From: CAVQEG01 sp963711465
GTDB taxonomy: Bacteria; Bacteroidota; Ignavibacteria; OLB7
NCBI GenBank assembly: GCA_963711465.1
Contig: CAVQEG010000002.1
Span: forward strand, 558,001-622,000
Reading direction: 5' to 3'
DNA length: 64,000 nt
The notes beneath the pieces are model-generated. The model saw only the letters and a list, made by a program, of their open reading frames with translations. It made no database searches and had not been told where the DNA came from. The first letter of the stretch is position 1. Each line of letters opens with the position of its first letter. The position numbers and the translations under genes are program-made. This document shows, piece after piece, positions 47,203 to 56,865 of this stretch.

Positions 47203-47955
47203 ATGAAAGACTACTATCAGGCGCTGGGCGTGAGCGAATCCGCGACGCTCGACGAGATAAAGAAGGCCTACAGAGACATTGCCAAGAAGCACCATCCCGA
47301 CGTCAACCCTGGAAACAAGGCATCGGAGGAGAAGTTCAAGGAAGCCAGCGAGGCCTACGAAACGCTCAGCGATCCTGAGAAACGGAAGAAGTACGACAAC
47401 CTGCGCAAGTACGGCGGACTCGGAGGACTCGGTGGTCAGCAGCGTGGCGGCGATGCCGGCGCTCCGGGTGGATTCGGATTCTCCTTCGACTTCGGTCATG
47501 GCGGACAGACCGGCACCGAGGACAACATCTGGGAACCGGGAGAATCGTTCTCCGACGCCTTCAACCGCATGTTCGGCCGCGATCCGCGACAGACGCAGGC
47601 GCGCCGCACACGTCGAACCGCGCGCCCAGCTGCGGAAGAACCGCAGCCGACCGAGGATCCCTTCTTCAAGCGACTGCACAATGACGCGTACGTCGATATC
47701 AACGTGAACCTCGCGCAGGCGCTGCTCGGCAGCAAAGTCAGCGTCCGCACGCCACAGCAGAAACGCGTCACCGTGAAGATTCCCGCCGGCACCGAGAGCG
47801 GGCGCACGCTCCGTGTGCCGAACCTCGGATTCCAGTCGATGACCGGCAGCGGCGATCTGTACATCCGCCTCCACGTCAAGATCCCCAAGAAGCTCAACGA
47901 CGAACAGCAGACCGCGGCGAAGTCGTTCGCCGAGGCGATGAACCTGAAGTGGTGA
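47203..47955 (+). CDS. DnaJ-class co-chaperone (CbpA-like, single C-terminal domain)
   Basis: 250 residues. J domain with the HPD triad (His31-Pro32-Asp33) in YYQALGVSESATLDEIKKAYRDIAKKHHPDVNPG; a Gly/Phe-rich linker (GGLGGLGGQQRGGDAGAPGGFGFSFDFG); a basic segment; then one substrate-binding beta domain (DAYVDINVNLAQALLGSKVSVRTP, VTVKIPAGTESGRTLRVPNLG, GDLYIRLHVKIPKKL). No zinc finger, and shorter than DnaJ and usual CbpA proteins, lacking the second beta domain and dimer region. Works with DnaK. Confidence 0.92.
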   Translation: MKDYYQALGVSESATLDEIKKAYRDIAKKHHPDVNPGNKASEEKFKEASEAYETLSDPEKRKKYDNLRKYGGLGGLGGQQRGGDAGAPGGFGFSFDFGHGGQTGTEDNIWEPGESFSDAFNRMFGRDPRQTQARRTRRTARPAAEEPQPTEDPFFKRLHNDAYVDINVNLAQALLGSKVSVRTPQQKRVTVKIPAGTESGRTLRVPNLGFQSMTGSGDLYIRLHVKIPKKLNDEQQTAAKSFAEAMNLKW

Positions 47956-48042
47956 GGCCCGAATCCTGTCCGAAGCAGTCCGCATCGAACCACCGACAGA
48001 CACGATGACTACACAGTATCCGACTACGAAGAGACTACGAAC

Positions 48043-48366
48043 ATGGCACAGAAGGCATCATTTCAAGAACTGCTGACGAATTCCGAGAATCCGGTGCTGG
48101 TCGATTTCTGGGCTGAGTGGTGCGGTCCGTGCCACATGGTGGCGCCGGTGATCGAACAGATCGCTCGGGAGTACAAGGGACAGGTCACCGTCGTGAAGGT
48201 GAACATCGACAAGCAGCCGCACATCGCGCGCGAGTACGGGATACAGAGCATCCCCACGATCATGATGTTCCGCGGTGGAAAGCCGATCATGCGGGAATCG
48301 GGCGCGCGGCCGTATCCGGCAATGAAGGATCTCGTCGACCGGGCGTTGTCCGGTGTCGCCTCGTAA
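48043..48366 (+). CDS. trxA: Thioredoxin
   Basis: 107 residues, canonical size. Active site WCGPC at 26-30 in VLVDFWAEWCGPC, cis-Pro71 in IQSIPTIMMF and GGK loop. Reduces protein disulfides in the cytosol; no signal peptide. Follows the DnaJ-like gene by 87 bp and ends before a strong terminator. Confidence 0.96.
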   Translation: MAQKASFQELLTNSENPVLVDFWAEWCGPCHMVAPVIEQIAREYKGQVTVVKVNIDKQPHIAREYGIQSIPTIMMFRGGKPIMRESGARPYPAMKDLVDRALSGVAS

Positions 48367-48395
48367 TCGCGGGCGCGCAGGCAACCATTTCCCCG

Positions 48396-48440
48396 GAGGA
48401 CACGGAGGTTTCGGGACCTCCGTGTCCTCTGTGTTTCATT
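48396..48440 (+). terminator. Intrinsic terminator after the thioredoxin gene
   Basis: Perfect 14-bp stem GAGGACACGGAGGT (48396-48409) / ACCTCCGTGTCCTC (48416-48429) with a 6-nt loop, followed by TGTGTTTCATT. Confidence 0.85.
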
Positions 48441-48699
48441 CCCCTCGGACATCGCCCGTAACTCGACGCTCGTCAACGGGTCTCATCGGGTACCTGCGAT
48501 TGCGCGTCTCACGTCGACTGCATAATATTGCAGTCTGTGACGGAGCGCAGACGCTCCTGGTCCAGTCCTGCTCACCGTGAGGTCCATCCATCCCCGGTTA
48601 CTCCCGGCCCGGACAACACCCGCTCGACCGCGGCATCGGATGCAGTTCCAGCATCTGACGTCGCGACGCCAACCATTCCACTCCGCATCTGCCTACGCA

Positions 48700-50268
48700 A
48701 TGGACCGTCGATCCTTCTTTACCCGCTGGATTTCTCCCGATCATTCCGCCGCCATCAACGACACGCCACGCGTCCTGTCATCGGCGGGCCTCGAACCGTG
48801 GATTCCGGATTCCTCCCAGTCCTGGGACGCGACCCGCGCGAGCCACTTGCTCCGCCGCGCCACGTTCCAGCCGCGCCAGGGAGATGTCGCCACGCTGCTG
48901 CAGATGTCTCCCTCGGATGCCGTCGACCTGCTGCTGGACACTCCCAGCACGCCCGAGCGACCCGCCGTGGCCGATTCGGTGACCGAGAGTCTCGAGGGAT
49001 TGAGTATCGATCTGCAGGGACAGCTTCGCGCCCGGTGGGCTTCCGATGCGAGGAATCTCCGCACGTGGTACACCGGCGTGATGCGCGACTCCGGCCTGAG
49101 CATCGTTGAGAAAATGGTCGCCTTCTGGAGCAACCACTTCGCCATCCAGTTCCAGGTCGATCAGGACTTCGTCCTCGCTCCCCTGCTCTATCGGCAGAAC
49201 GCGATGTTCCGCCAGATCGGACTCGGATCGTTCCGTGAAATGATGAAGCAGGTCACGCTCGATGGCGCGATGCTCGTCTACCTGGGCGGCAATCTCAATT
49301 CGGTCGGTCGGGCGAACGAGAACTACGCGCGCGAGATGCTGGAGCTCTACACGACGGGGCTCGGCAACTACACCGAGGGCGACGTCAAGGAGGGAGCGCG
49401 GATTCTCACCGGTTGGCGTGTGGCGCAGTTCAATGACAATCCGCAGCCGAACGGAATTTTCAACGCCTACTTCCTGCCCAACTTCCACGACACCGGCGCC
49501 AAGCAGTATCTGGGGGAATCCTTCCCCGCCCGCGACGCCAGCACCAACACCGAATTCCTCGTTCGACGCGACGAGGTCGACAAGCTGATCGACACCGTCT
49601 TCGATCGCCGTTCACGTGAGGTGGCGGAATTCATCTGCGCGAAGCTCTACCGATTCTTCGCCTACAGCAATCCCGCGGCCGATGACGGTGGTGTGATTTC
49701 CGCCATGGCAGATGTGCTGATCGCCAACGATTTCGAGATCCGTCCGGTGATGTCGGCGTTGCTCAAGAGCAGCCACTTCTTCGACAACGCGATGCTCGGC
49801 GCGCAGATCAAGACACCGCTCGATTACGAAGTCGGGCTCGCGCGACAGCTCGGCACCGATCGGAACATCGCCGACGACGTCGCGGACATGGATCAGGAGA
49901 TCTTCGAGCCGCCGAACGTCGCGGGCTGGCCGGGCTACCGCACCTGGATCTCGACGACCACCTACCCGGTTCGCACCGATGTCTCCGACGCCGTCATCTC
50001 GGCGCTGAGCGATCAGGAGGTGATCGATTTCATCAACCGGACCTCCGATCCCTCGTCGGTCTCGGCGGTCGTCCTCGACGTCGCCACACTGCTGCTGCCC
50101 CGCCCGATGTCCACCGAGCGTCAGCAGGCGCTCCAGAACGCGCTGCTCGACGGAGCACCCACGTATGAGTGGAACAACATCCTGACGAGCAGTCCCTCCA
50201 CCGCCGCGCGAAACATGCGGGGGATGCTGCGCACGATCGCACAGCTGCCCGACTTCCATCTCTGCTGA
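48700..50268 (+). CDS. DUF1800 family protein (first copy)
   Basis: 522 residues. DUF1800 features in order: ASHLLRRATFQPRQGD near the start, MVAFWSNHFAI in the first third, the core ENYAREMLELYTTGLGNYTEGDVKEGARILTGW, KTPLDYEVGLAR and EIFEPPNVAGWPGYRTW. No signal peptide is evident, though the N-terminus MDRRSFFTRWIS is basic. The family is of unknown function and is very often paired with a DUF1501 protein, as here, 30 bp downstream. Start at 48700; longer frames upstream lack family similarity. Confidence 0.92.
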   Translation: MDRRSFFTRWISPDHSAAINDTPRVLSSAGLEPWIPDSSQSWDATRASHLLRRATFQPRQGDVATLLQMSPSDAVDLLLDTPSTPERPAVADSVTESLEGLSIDLQGQLRARWASDARNLRTWYTGVMRDSGLSIVEKMVAFWSNHFAIQFQVDQDFVLAPLLYRQNAMFRQIGLGSFREMMKQVTLDGAMLVYLGGNLNSVGRANENYAREMLELYTTGLGNYTEGDVKEGARILTGWRVAQFNDNPQPNGIFNAYFLPNFHDTGAKQYLGESFPARDASTNTEFLVRRDEVDKLIDTVFDRRSREVAEFICAKLYRFFAYSNPAADDGGVISAMADVLIANDFEIRPVMSALLKSSHFFDNAMLGAQIKTPLDYEVGLARQLGTDRNIADDVADMDQEIFEPPNVAGWPGYRTWISTTTYPVRTDVSDAVISALSDQEVIDFINRTSDPSSVSAVVLDVATLLLPRPMSTERQQALQNALLDGAPTYEWNNILTSSPSTAARNMRGMLRTIAQLPDFHLC

Positions 50269-50298
50269 GCCGTCCGGCCCTGCACGACTACACCGACT

Positions 50299-51882
50299 AT
50301 GAAACGACGCACCTTTCTCCGTACATCGGCCGCGGCCGCCGCTGCGGCTCCCATCGTCCTCGGCGGCGTGCCGCTGCGCGCCAATACCACCCTCGAAGCG
50401 CTCGCCCAGATGCCGTCGCTCGAGGATGACCGCGCGCTGGTGATCATTCAGCTCTTCGGCGGTAACGACGGACTCAATACGCTCATCCCCGCGCTCGACG
50501 ACAACTACTACCGCATCCGGCCCGGCATCGGCATTCCGAAGGAGGATGCGTGGAACGGAATCGGGGACGTCTACCTGAGTCCCAACCTCGGCAACGGCCC
50601 CCGCGGCGGCTTCGGCCAGATGCTGCTCGACGGTACGCTCGCGATCGTGCAGGGCGTCGGCTATGACAATCCGAACCTCTCGCACTTCCGCTCCACCGAC
50701 ATCTGGCTGAGCGGCATCAACGAATCGGATCCGAACGTGCGGCTCGACACGGGATGGATCGGCCGGTGGCTCGAGGCGCGCTACCCCGACTTCCCCACGT
50801 CGCTTCCCGACCATCCGCTGGCCGTGCAGCTCGGCGGCTCGGCGCTGACGCTGCTGGGAACGCGCGGTCGCATGGGCATCGAAATGCGTGGTGCGGCAAG
50901 TCTCGAGGGCGGCTTCGCTCCGCCGGCCGATACGCTCGACGATCTGAGCGGCGGAACCGCCTACGAATTCGAGTACGAATTCATCGCCGATATCGCCGGC
51001 CGCTCCAATCGCTACGCCGACGCCGTCAACGCCGCCTACCAGACCGGCAACTCGATGCTGCGCGGCAGCTATGCCGACAATGGATTCGCGCGTCAGATGG
51101 CAACCGTCGCCTCGCTGATCGCCGGGGGCCTGAAGTCCAAGGTGTACGTCGTCTCCATGACCGGATTCGATACGCACGTCACGCAGCAGACCGATCCGCT
51201 CTACGGCACGCACCCGACGCTGCTCGGGACGCTTGCAAACGCGGTGGCGGAATTCCAGTACGACATGGTGGCCCTCGGTCACGGAGATCGCGTCGTCGGT
51301 ATGACCGTCAGCGAGTTCGGCCGTCGTCCGTACGAGAACGGCAGCTTCGGCACCGATCACGGCGCCGCCTCCGTCCTGTTCGTCTTCGGCACGCAGGTCA
51401 ATTCCGGTGTGTTCGGCAACCCGCCGGATCTGGTGAACTTCAACAGCAACGGCGATCTGGAGTACTCGGTCGACTACCGCCAGGTGTACGCCGAAGTGCT
51501 CACCGACTGGTTCGCAATGTCCACCGAGGAAATGCGCCAGGTGCTGCGTGAGGATACGCTGCTGCCGGTCGACGTCCTGCAGCGCCCGTCGTCGGTGTCC
51601 AACCGCACGAGCGCCAGCGGACCGCTTTCGATCACCGGCGCATGGCCGAATCCCTTCCGCACGTCCACCAGCGTCGAGTACCGCGTTCCCAGCGCCGGAC
51701 CGGTCACCGTGGAACTCACCGACGTCCGCGGCAGCCGGCGAATCACGCTCGTCGACCGTGCGCTCGACGCCGGCACACACACCGTCCGCGTCTCCGGCGA
51801 CCACCTTCCCTCCGGTGTCTACGCGCTTACCGTTCGCTCCGCCGGACTCAGCGCCACACAGATGCTGCGACACATCGACTGA
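50299..51882 (+). CDS. DUF1501 family protein with T9SS sorting domain (first copy)
   Basis: 527 residues. Starts MKRRTFLRTSAAAAAAAPIV, a twin-arginine-like signal. DUF1501 motifs: ALVIIQLFGGNDGLNTLIP, NLSHFRSTDIWLSG, TGFDTHVTQ and VSEFGRRPYENGSFGTDHGAAS, typical of this alkaline-phosphatase/sulfatase-like fold. The last 80 residues (ITGAWPNPFRTSTSVEYRVP to YALTVRSAGLSATQMLRHID) form a type A C-terminal sorting domain, so the protein is exported across the outer membrane by type IX secretion and probably surface-attached. Paired with the DUF1800 gene upstream; the 1643-residue cargo gene follows after 47 bp. Enzymatic activity unproven. Confidence 0.92.
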   Translation: MKRRTFLRTSAAAAAAAPIVLGGVPLRANTTLEALAQMPSLEDDRALVIIQLFGGNDGLNTLIPALDDNYYRIRPGIGIPKEDAWNGIGDVYLSPNLGNGPRGGFGQMLLDGTLAIVQGVGYDNPNLSHFRSTDIWLSGINESDPNVRLDTGWIGRWLEARYPDFPTSLPDHPLAVQLGGSALTLLGTRGRMGIEMRGAASLEGGFAPPADTLDDLSGGTAYEFEYEFIADIAGRSNRYADAVNAAYQTGNSMLRGSYADNGFARQMATVASLIAGGLKSKVYVVSMTGFDTHVTQQTDPLYGTHPTLLGTLANAVAEFQYDMVALGHGDRVVGMTVSEFGRRPYENGSFGTDHGAASVLFVFGTQVNSGVFGNPPDLVNFNSNGDLEYSVDYRQVYAEVLTDWFAMSTEEMRQVLREDTLLPVDVLQRPSSVSNRTSASGPLSITGAWPNPFRTSTSVEYRVPSAGPVTVELTDVRGSRRITLVDRALDAGTHTVRVSGDHLPSGVYALTVRSAGLSATQMLRHID

Positions 51883-51929
51883 TCGAATTCCTCGAATTCA
51901 ATCCCGCGTTCGAGCCCCTCTCTTCGTCC

Positions 51930-54900
51930 ATGATCCGTTTCTACTCCGTACTCCTCGCGCTGCTTCTGGCGGTGCCGTACGCGCTGCTGGCGCAGAACTG
52001 CGACACTGACAAGCAGTGCGTCGGCAACGCGCTGACGATCGACGTCACCAGCGGCAAGAACGCGCAGTACGTCGATGTCGACAACGCGTCGGCGCTCCGC
52101 TCGATCAGCACCGCGATCACCGTCGACATGTGGCTCAAGCCCGTGCAGCAGCCCGGCAAACGCCAGTACGTCGCCGGTCTGTGGGGGCCGAATACGGATG
52201 CCAACGATGCGTGGGTGGTCTACATCGAGGACAACACCATCACCTTCGAGCTGAGCCACAGCGGCACGCGGCTCCAGGAGTCCGACAACACGGTCGCCAG
52301 CGTCACGCTGCCGGACATGTATACGCGCGGCTGGTTCCACTTCGCCGGCGTATGGGACGGCACCTCCACACAGGCAAGGGTCTACATCGACGGCTACCAG
52401 CGGGCAAGCGCCTCGAACGCACAGTACCCGGTCACGAAGCTGACGCCCGTGACCAATCCCGAGCTGCAGACACAGATCGGCAGCTGCAACGCGCTGTTCG
52501 ACAACCCCTCGTTCTACCGCGCCTTCGAGGGCCAGATGGACGAGATCAGAATCTGGAATCGTGCGCTCGATCCCGATGAGATCCGCTGCAACCGCGATCA
52601 CTCGCTCAACGGCAACGAGAGCGGGCTGGTCCTCTACTATCGCTGCAACGAGGCGCCCAGCGGCCAGGTGCTCTGCGACGCCTCCGGCAACGACGCCTAC
52701 GGTCACATGCGCAGCGGCGCGCAGTGCACCAGGAGCGATCGCGCCGTCAACGCCACCTTCCGCGTCACCGTTCCCCCCGATCTCGGCGGCGACCTGCAGT
52801 GCGAGTCCACCCGCACCTACACCTTCACCGTGGAGGACACGACCTTCTGCGGCAGCGACGTCCGCATCGGCATCGGCGGACGCGACCGGGCCCTCTTCTC
52901 CGTGTCGAAGAATCGACTGCTGCTCTCACAGAACGATCCACAGACGTTCGACCTGACGCTCGACGCGACGATCACCGGTTCGATCAGTGCGCAGCTGCAG
53001 ATCTACGAGGCCAACCGCTGCCGCGACGTGATCCGCATCCCGCTCAACTTCACCCGGTCGACGGAATTCACCTACACGCCGGGGCAGATCGACCTCGACA
53101 CCGTCTTCGTCGGCTGCGTCGAGCGACCCTTTGCCGAGGACACGATCCACATCTGCAACCGCGCCGCCCGCGATATGCAGATCCGCGGCGCCGCGTTCGA
53201 CATCGACACCGCCTTCACCTGGCGCCCCGTCGACCCCTCGAGAGATCCACGCGTGGCTCCCGTCACGCTCGGTCCCTCCGACTGCTGGGACCTGATCGTT
53301 CGGATGAATTCGTTCGACACGACCATCACGCTCAACGACACGCTGCGCATCTCCAGCGACGACACCTGTCCGGGTGCGGGAATAATTCCGGTAACGGGTC
53401 ATTCGCAGGAAGTGCTGGTGCTGCTCGATGCGCAGGGGAACAAGCGGAAGACGACGATGAACTTCGGTCGCGTCTGCCCCGGATTCGTCAGCGACGTCGA
53501 TCTCTTCCAGTTCCGCTCGCTCGTCGACGAGCCGATCTACCTCGATACGATCGAAGTCTCGCCGCAGCAGTTCTTCGGTCGACGCTTCCCCTACCCGTAC
53601 ACGCTGATGCCGAACACGGCCTACCTGCCCACGTTCATCCGGTTCAGACCCGATGTGCCGGGGCCGCTCAGCGGTGAGGTGCGCGTCAAGACGAACTTCC
53701 GTGGATGTACGATCGTGAAGAAGATCGAGCTGTCGGGTGAAGGAATCTCCGTGGATGTGGGATACGACCGCAACCTCGTCGACTTCGGCAACGTGACCGT
53801 CGGCAAGGCGGCGACGACGACCGTGCGAGCGATCAACACCGGCGTCGACGCGCGGATGATGTCCGCCTACCTCAAGGTGGGCGATGTCTTCCGCATCAAC
53901 AGCAACAAGCGCTTCACCATTCAGCCGGGTCAGCCTATCGACATCGGGCTGGAATTCCGACCGCGCGAGCCGATCACCTACTACGATACCCTCTGCCTGT
54001 TCGACGAGCAGTGCTTCAGCACCATCTGTGTTCCCATCCAGGGCACCGGTGTCTTCGAGGATCTCTCGTTCGATCCGCCCTACGTGCAGCTCGACGACGT
54101 GATCGGCTGTCAGTCGAAGGATGGCGTGGTGACGGTGAAGAACCTCAGTTCCACCACGCTCAACATCAACGCGAGCGAGCCGAATCCCGGCGGCAGATTC
54201 ACGTTCCAGCCGCCGCTGCCGACACAGTTCACCCTGGCTCCCGGTGCCACGCAGCAGTTCACGGTCACCTACACACCGAACGACCTGACCAACGACCGGG
54301 CCGACGCGACGTACATCCGGCTGAACATCGGTGGCGGTGAGAACTACGAGCTGCTGGTTCGCGCCAACAGCGTGGTGCCGAAGCTCTACGTCGCGCCCGT
54401 GACGACGTTCGGTCCGGTGGAGGTCGGCTCCTCGGTGACGCAGCGTGTACTGGTGGAGAACATCTCGCTGGTTCCGGTGCGTATCAGCTCGGTGACGCCG
54501 CCGGCCGGGTATACGGTCGTCAGCACCACTCCGCCCCTGCCGGCGGTGCTGGGGCCGCGCGACTCGCTCTGGGCCGACGTGAAATTCTCACCGACGGCCG
54601 AACAGACGTACAACCTCCCGATCACCGTCGGCTCCGACGATCCGTGTCCCATCACCGCCGGAGGACAGCTCGAGGGCCGCGGCGTGATCATCCGGCTCAA
54701 CTTCGACTACCAGTTCGTGAACTTCGGCATGGTGCGTCCGTGCGACTGTGCCGAACGGGAATTCGTCATGGGGAATTCGAGCGTGCAGACGCCGATCACG
54801 ATCGACTCGATCTGGTTCGACGCCGCCGGGCTCGCCTCTCCGCGACCGCAGGTGTTCCTCTGGCGTTCGACGCTGAGCGGCGGCGCCACGCTTCCGTACG

Positions 54901-56861
54901 AGATTCCACCCGGGGCGTGGGACACGCTGGTCGTCTCGTTCTGTCCGAACATTCCGGCCGATCCGGCCAATGTGCTTTCCAACGCCCGGTTGCATCTGAC
55001 GGCGCACACACCGGGCTGGAGCGGCGAGAGTCAGACGGTGCTCAGCGGGAGGCGCGAGCTGAACTTCACGCCGTCGCCGACGCTGCTGGCATTCCGATCG
55101 ATCCGTGTCGACAACGAGACGTCGCTGACGACGGAGATCACGGTACCGGATGCGTTCACCAATCCGAGCGGCGACAGCATCGTGGTCACCGGCGTCGGAT
55201 TCCTCCCGGATCAGCGCGTCTTCCGAGCGGTTGCCGACGACGGGTCACCGCTGCCGTGGGTGATTCATCGCGGGGAGAAATTCAAGGTCCGCGTCTACTT
55301 CCACCCCCGCGCGCCGCGCGCCTACCAGGCACGCCTGCAGCTGTTCACCTCCTTCCCCTGTTCGGGCGCGGACACATCGGTACTGCTTACCGGGGACGGC
55401 TTCGCGCCTGCGACGGGACTGCTCATGGCCTTCGACACCGCCAACGTCGGCGCCGACACGATCCGGCTGACGACGTGCGACACGCTGGTGCTGCCGATCA
55501 TGCTCGACCGTCCGATACCGCAGCCGGTCATCGACATGATCTTCCGGCTGGGATACGACTCGACGCTGCTGCGGCTGCTGGACATCTCGACGCCCTACAC
55601 GTCGGTGGCCTCGATCATCGATACGGGCGACGGCGCCTGGGCATACCTCAAGAACGCGCGCGACGTTCCGGCCGGCACCTTCGCGACGGTGCGCTTCGCG
55701 GTTCGCAGCGGACCCGGGCAGTTCCGACTGCGGCTCGACTCGGTCGGCTTCGACAGCGATTCGCTGGTGAACTACAAGATCATTCCGGAGATCGACAGCG
55801 TGTGGGTGATCGTGGACGATCCTCGGATCGCGATCTCGCAGCTGACCGAATTCGACACGGTGAATCTCAAGGACTGCGCCGACAGGACGGTAGTGGTGAC
55901 CAATCCGGGTGCGATCCCGATCCTGGTCGACGGACTGGAGGGACTGCCTCCGGGACACTGGATCGAGTCGACGTCGCGGCCGCTGCCCGACACCCTCGCG
56001 CCGGGCGATTCGATCACATTCGTCGTTCGCTTCTGTCCGTTCGTCGAGCAGGAGTACGATGCGCAGATCCGGGCGGTCTCCAGCTGGCCGTGCATGATCG
56101 CCGACACGGGTCGGCTGCACAGCGTCGGCTACGCACCGGAGTTCCCCATGCGACTGACGCTGAACGACCAGACCGGCACCAACGACGAGATCCGGCAGAC
56201 GATCGCGGCCGGCATCGAGGTGCCGGTATTCGTCGACCGCGACATCCCGCAGACGCCGCTGGACGTACGCTTCCACGTCGACTACGATCCTCGCTCGCTT
56301 CGGCTCGACGGGATCAGTTCGCCGTACAGTCCGCTGGCCAGCGCCGTTCGAAGCGGTTCGCGCATCGACGTTGAAATTCCCCATGCCGACTCGATCCGCG
56401 CCGGCGAGATCGCGCGGCTGGCGTTCACCGCCGCGGTTCCCCAGCAGGTCACCACGCCGATGATGCTGCTGGTCGAGCAGCGCGACTTCACGAGCGACTC
56501 GGTGTTCTGGGTGAAGCTCGAGCCGACGGGCGACACGGCGGAGGTGACGATCGATCCGAAGTGCAACATCACGTCGCTGAACTTCCGTGGCGGTGCCAAC
56601 AGGATGTCGCTGCCGACGCCGAATCCCTCGAGCGGACCGGTAGCGGTCGACATCGAATTCGTCGAGGACGCGAACGCGACGCTGGTGGTGCATGATTCGA
56701 AGGGTTCGGAGGTGATGGCGCTGCTCGACGGCTCGAGGCGAATGACAGGCGGGCACTACAGAATCGAATTCGACGCCTCGTCGCTTCCCACGGGCTCGTA
56801 TTTCCTCGTATTCCACGCCGGCAGCTATCGCGACGTGCGGCGACTGGTGGTGAAGAAGTAA
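51930..56861 (+). CDS. Large T9SS cargo: LamG plus choice-of-anchor-D repeats
   Basis: 1643 residues. Signal peptide MIRFYSVLLALLLAVPYALLA. Residues about 30-245: a LamG/concanavalin-like domain (ITVDMWLKPVQQPG, MYTRGWFHFAGVWDGTSTQARVYIDGYQ, GQMDEIRIWNRALDPDEI). A long middle of choice-of-anchor-D/ASH-type beta repeats (VDFGNVTVGKAATTTVRAIN, PVEVGSSVTQRVLVENIS, DTLRISSDDTCPG). Two cohesin-like modules near 1150-1270 and 1420-1550 (VIDMIFRLGYDSTLLRLLDIS; LDVRFHVDYDPRSLRLDGIS). C-terminal sorting domain LPTPNPSSGPVAVDIEF to DVRRLVVKK. Multi-modular, Cys-rich middle; likely a surface adhesin or scaffold. Four bases before the OmpA gene. Confidence 0.88.
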   Translation: MIRFYSVLLALLLAVPYALLAQNCDTDKQCVGNALTIDVTSGKNAQYVDVDNASALRSISTAITVDMWLKPVQQPGKRQYVAGLWGPNTDANDAWVVYIEDNTITFELSHSGTRLQESDNTVASVTLPDMYTRGWFHFAGVWDGTSTQARVYIDGYQRASASNAQYPVTKLTPVTNPELQTQIGSCNALFDNPSFYRAFEGQMDEIRIWNRALDPDEIRCNRDHSLNGNESGLVLYYRCNEAPSGQVLCDASGNDAYGHMRSGAQCTRSDRAVNATFRVTVPPDLGGDLQCESTRTYTFTVEDTTFCGSDVRIGIGGRDRALFSVSKNRLLLSQNDPQTFDLTLDATITGSISAQLQIYEANRCRDVIRIPLNFTRSTEFTYTPGQIDLDTVFVGCVERPFAEDTIHICNRAARDMQIRGAAFDIDTAFTWRPVDPSRDPRVAPVTLGPSDCWDLIVRMNSFDTTITLNDTLRISSDDTCPGAGIIPVTGHSQEVLVLLDAQGNKRKTTMNFGRVCPGFVSDVDLFQFRSLVDEPIYLDTIEVSPQQFFGRRFPYPYTLMPNTAYLPTFIRFRPDVPGPLSGEVRVKTNFRGCTIVKKIELSGEGISVDVGYDRNLVDFGNVTVGKAATTTVRAINTGVDARMMSAYLKVGDVFRINSNKRFTIQPGQPIDIGLEFRPREPITYYDTLCLFDEQCFSTICVPIQGTGVFEDLSFDPPYVQLDDVIGCQSKDGVVTVKNLSSTTLNINASEPNPGGRFTFQPPLPTQFTLAPGATQQFTVTYTPNDLTNDRADATYIRLNIGGGENYELLVRANSVVPKLYVAPVTTFGPVEVGSSVTQRVLVENISLVPVRISSVTPPAGYTVVSTTPPLPAVLGPRDSLWADVKFSPTAEQTYNLPITVGSDDPCPITAGGQLEGRGVIIRLNFDYQFVNFGMVRPCDCAEREFVMGNSSVQTPITIDSIWFDAAGLASPRPQVFLWRSTLSGGATLPYEIPPGAWDTLVVSFCPNIPADPANVLSNARLHLTAHTPGWSGESQTVLSGRRELNFTPSPTLLAFRSIRVDNETSLTTEITVPDAFTNPSGDSIVVTGVGFLPDQRVFRAVADDGSPLPWVIHRGEKFKVRVYFHPRAPRAYQARLQLFTSFPCSGADTSVLLTGDGFAPATGLLMAFDTANVGADTIRLTTCDTLVLPIMLDRPIPQPVIDMIFRLGYDSTLLRLLDISTPYTSVASIIDTGDGAWAYLKNARDVPAGTFATVRFAVRSGPGQFRLRLDSVGFDSDSLVNYKIIPEIDSVWVIVDDPRIAISQLTEFDTVNLKDCADRTVVVTNPGAIPILVDGLEGLPPGHWIESTSRPLPDTLAPGDSITFVVRFCPFVEQEYDAQIRAVSSWPCMIADTGRLHSVGYAPEFPMRLTLNDQTGTNDEIRQTIAAGIEVPVFVDRDIPQTPLDVRFHVDYDPRSLRLDGISSPYSPLASAVRSGSRIDVEIPHADSIRAGEIARLAFTAAVPQQVTTPMMLLVEQRDFTSDSVFWVKLEPTGDTAEVTIDPKCNITSLNFRGGANRMSLPTPNPSSGPVAVDIEFVEDANATLVVHDSKGSEVMALLDGSRRMTGGHYRIEFDASSLPTGSYFLVFHAGSYRDVRRLVVKK

Positions 56862-56865
56862 CCCG

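Noticed and set aside
45499..48003. An 834-codon minus-strand frame running from the BON gene through GT9 and DnaJ genes
   Set aside because: Only its last 152 codons are a real protein (BON lipoprotein with its own start and ribosome site); the rest is antisense to well-supported genes.
49612..51873. A 753-codon minus-strand frame antisense to the DUF1800 and DUF1501 genes
   Set aside because: Arises from the G/C third-position bias of the opposite strand; composition is not protein-like and the sense genes have clear families.
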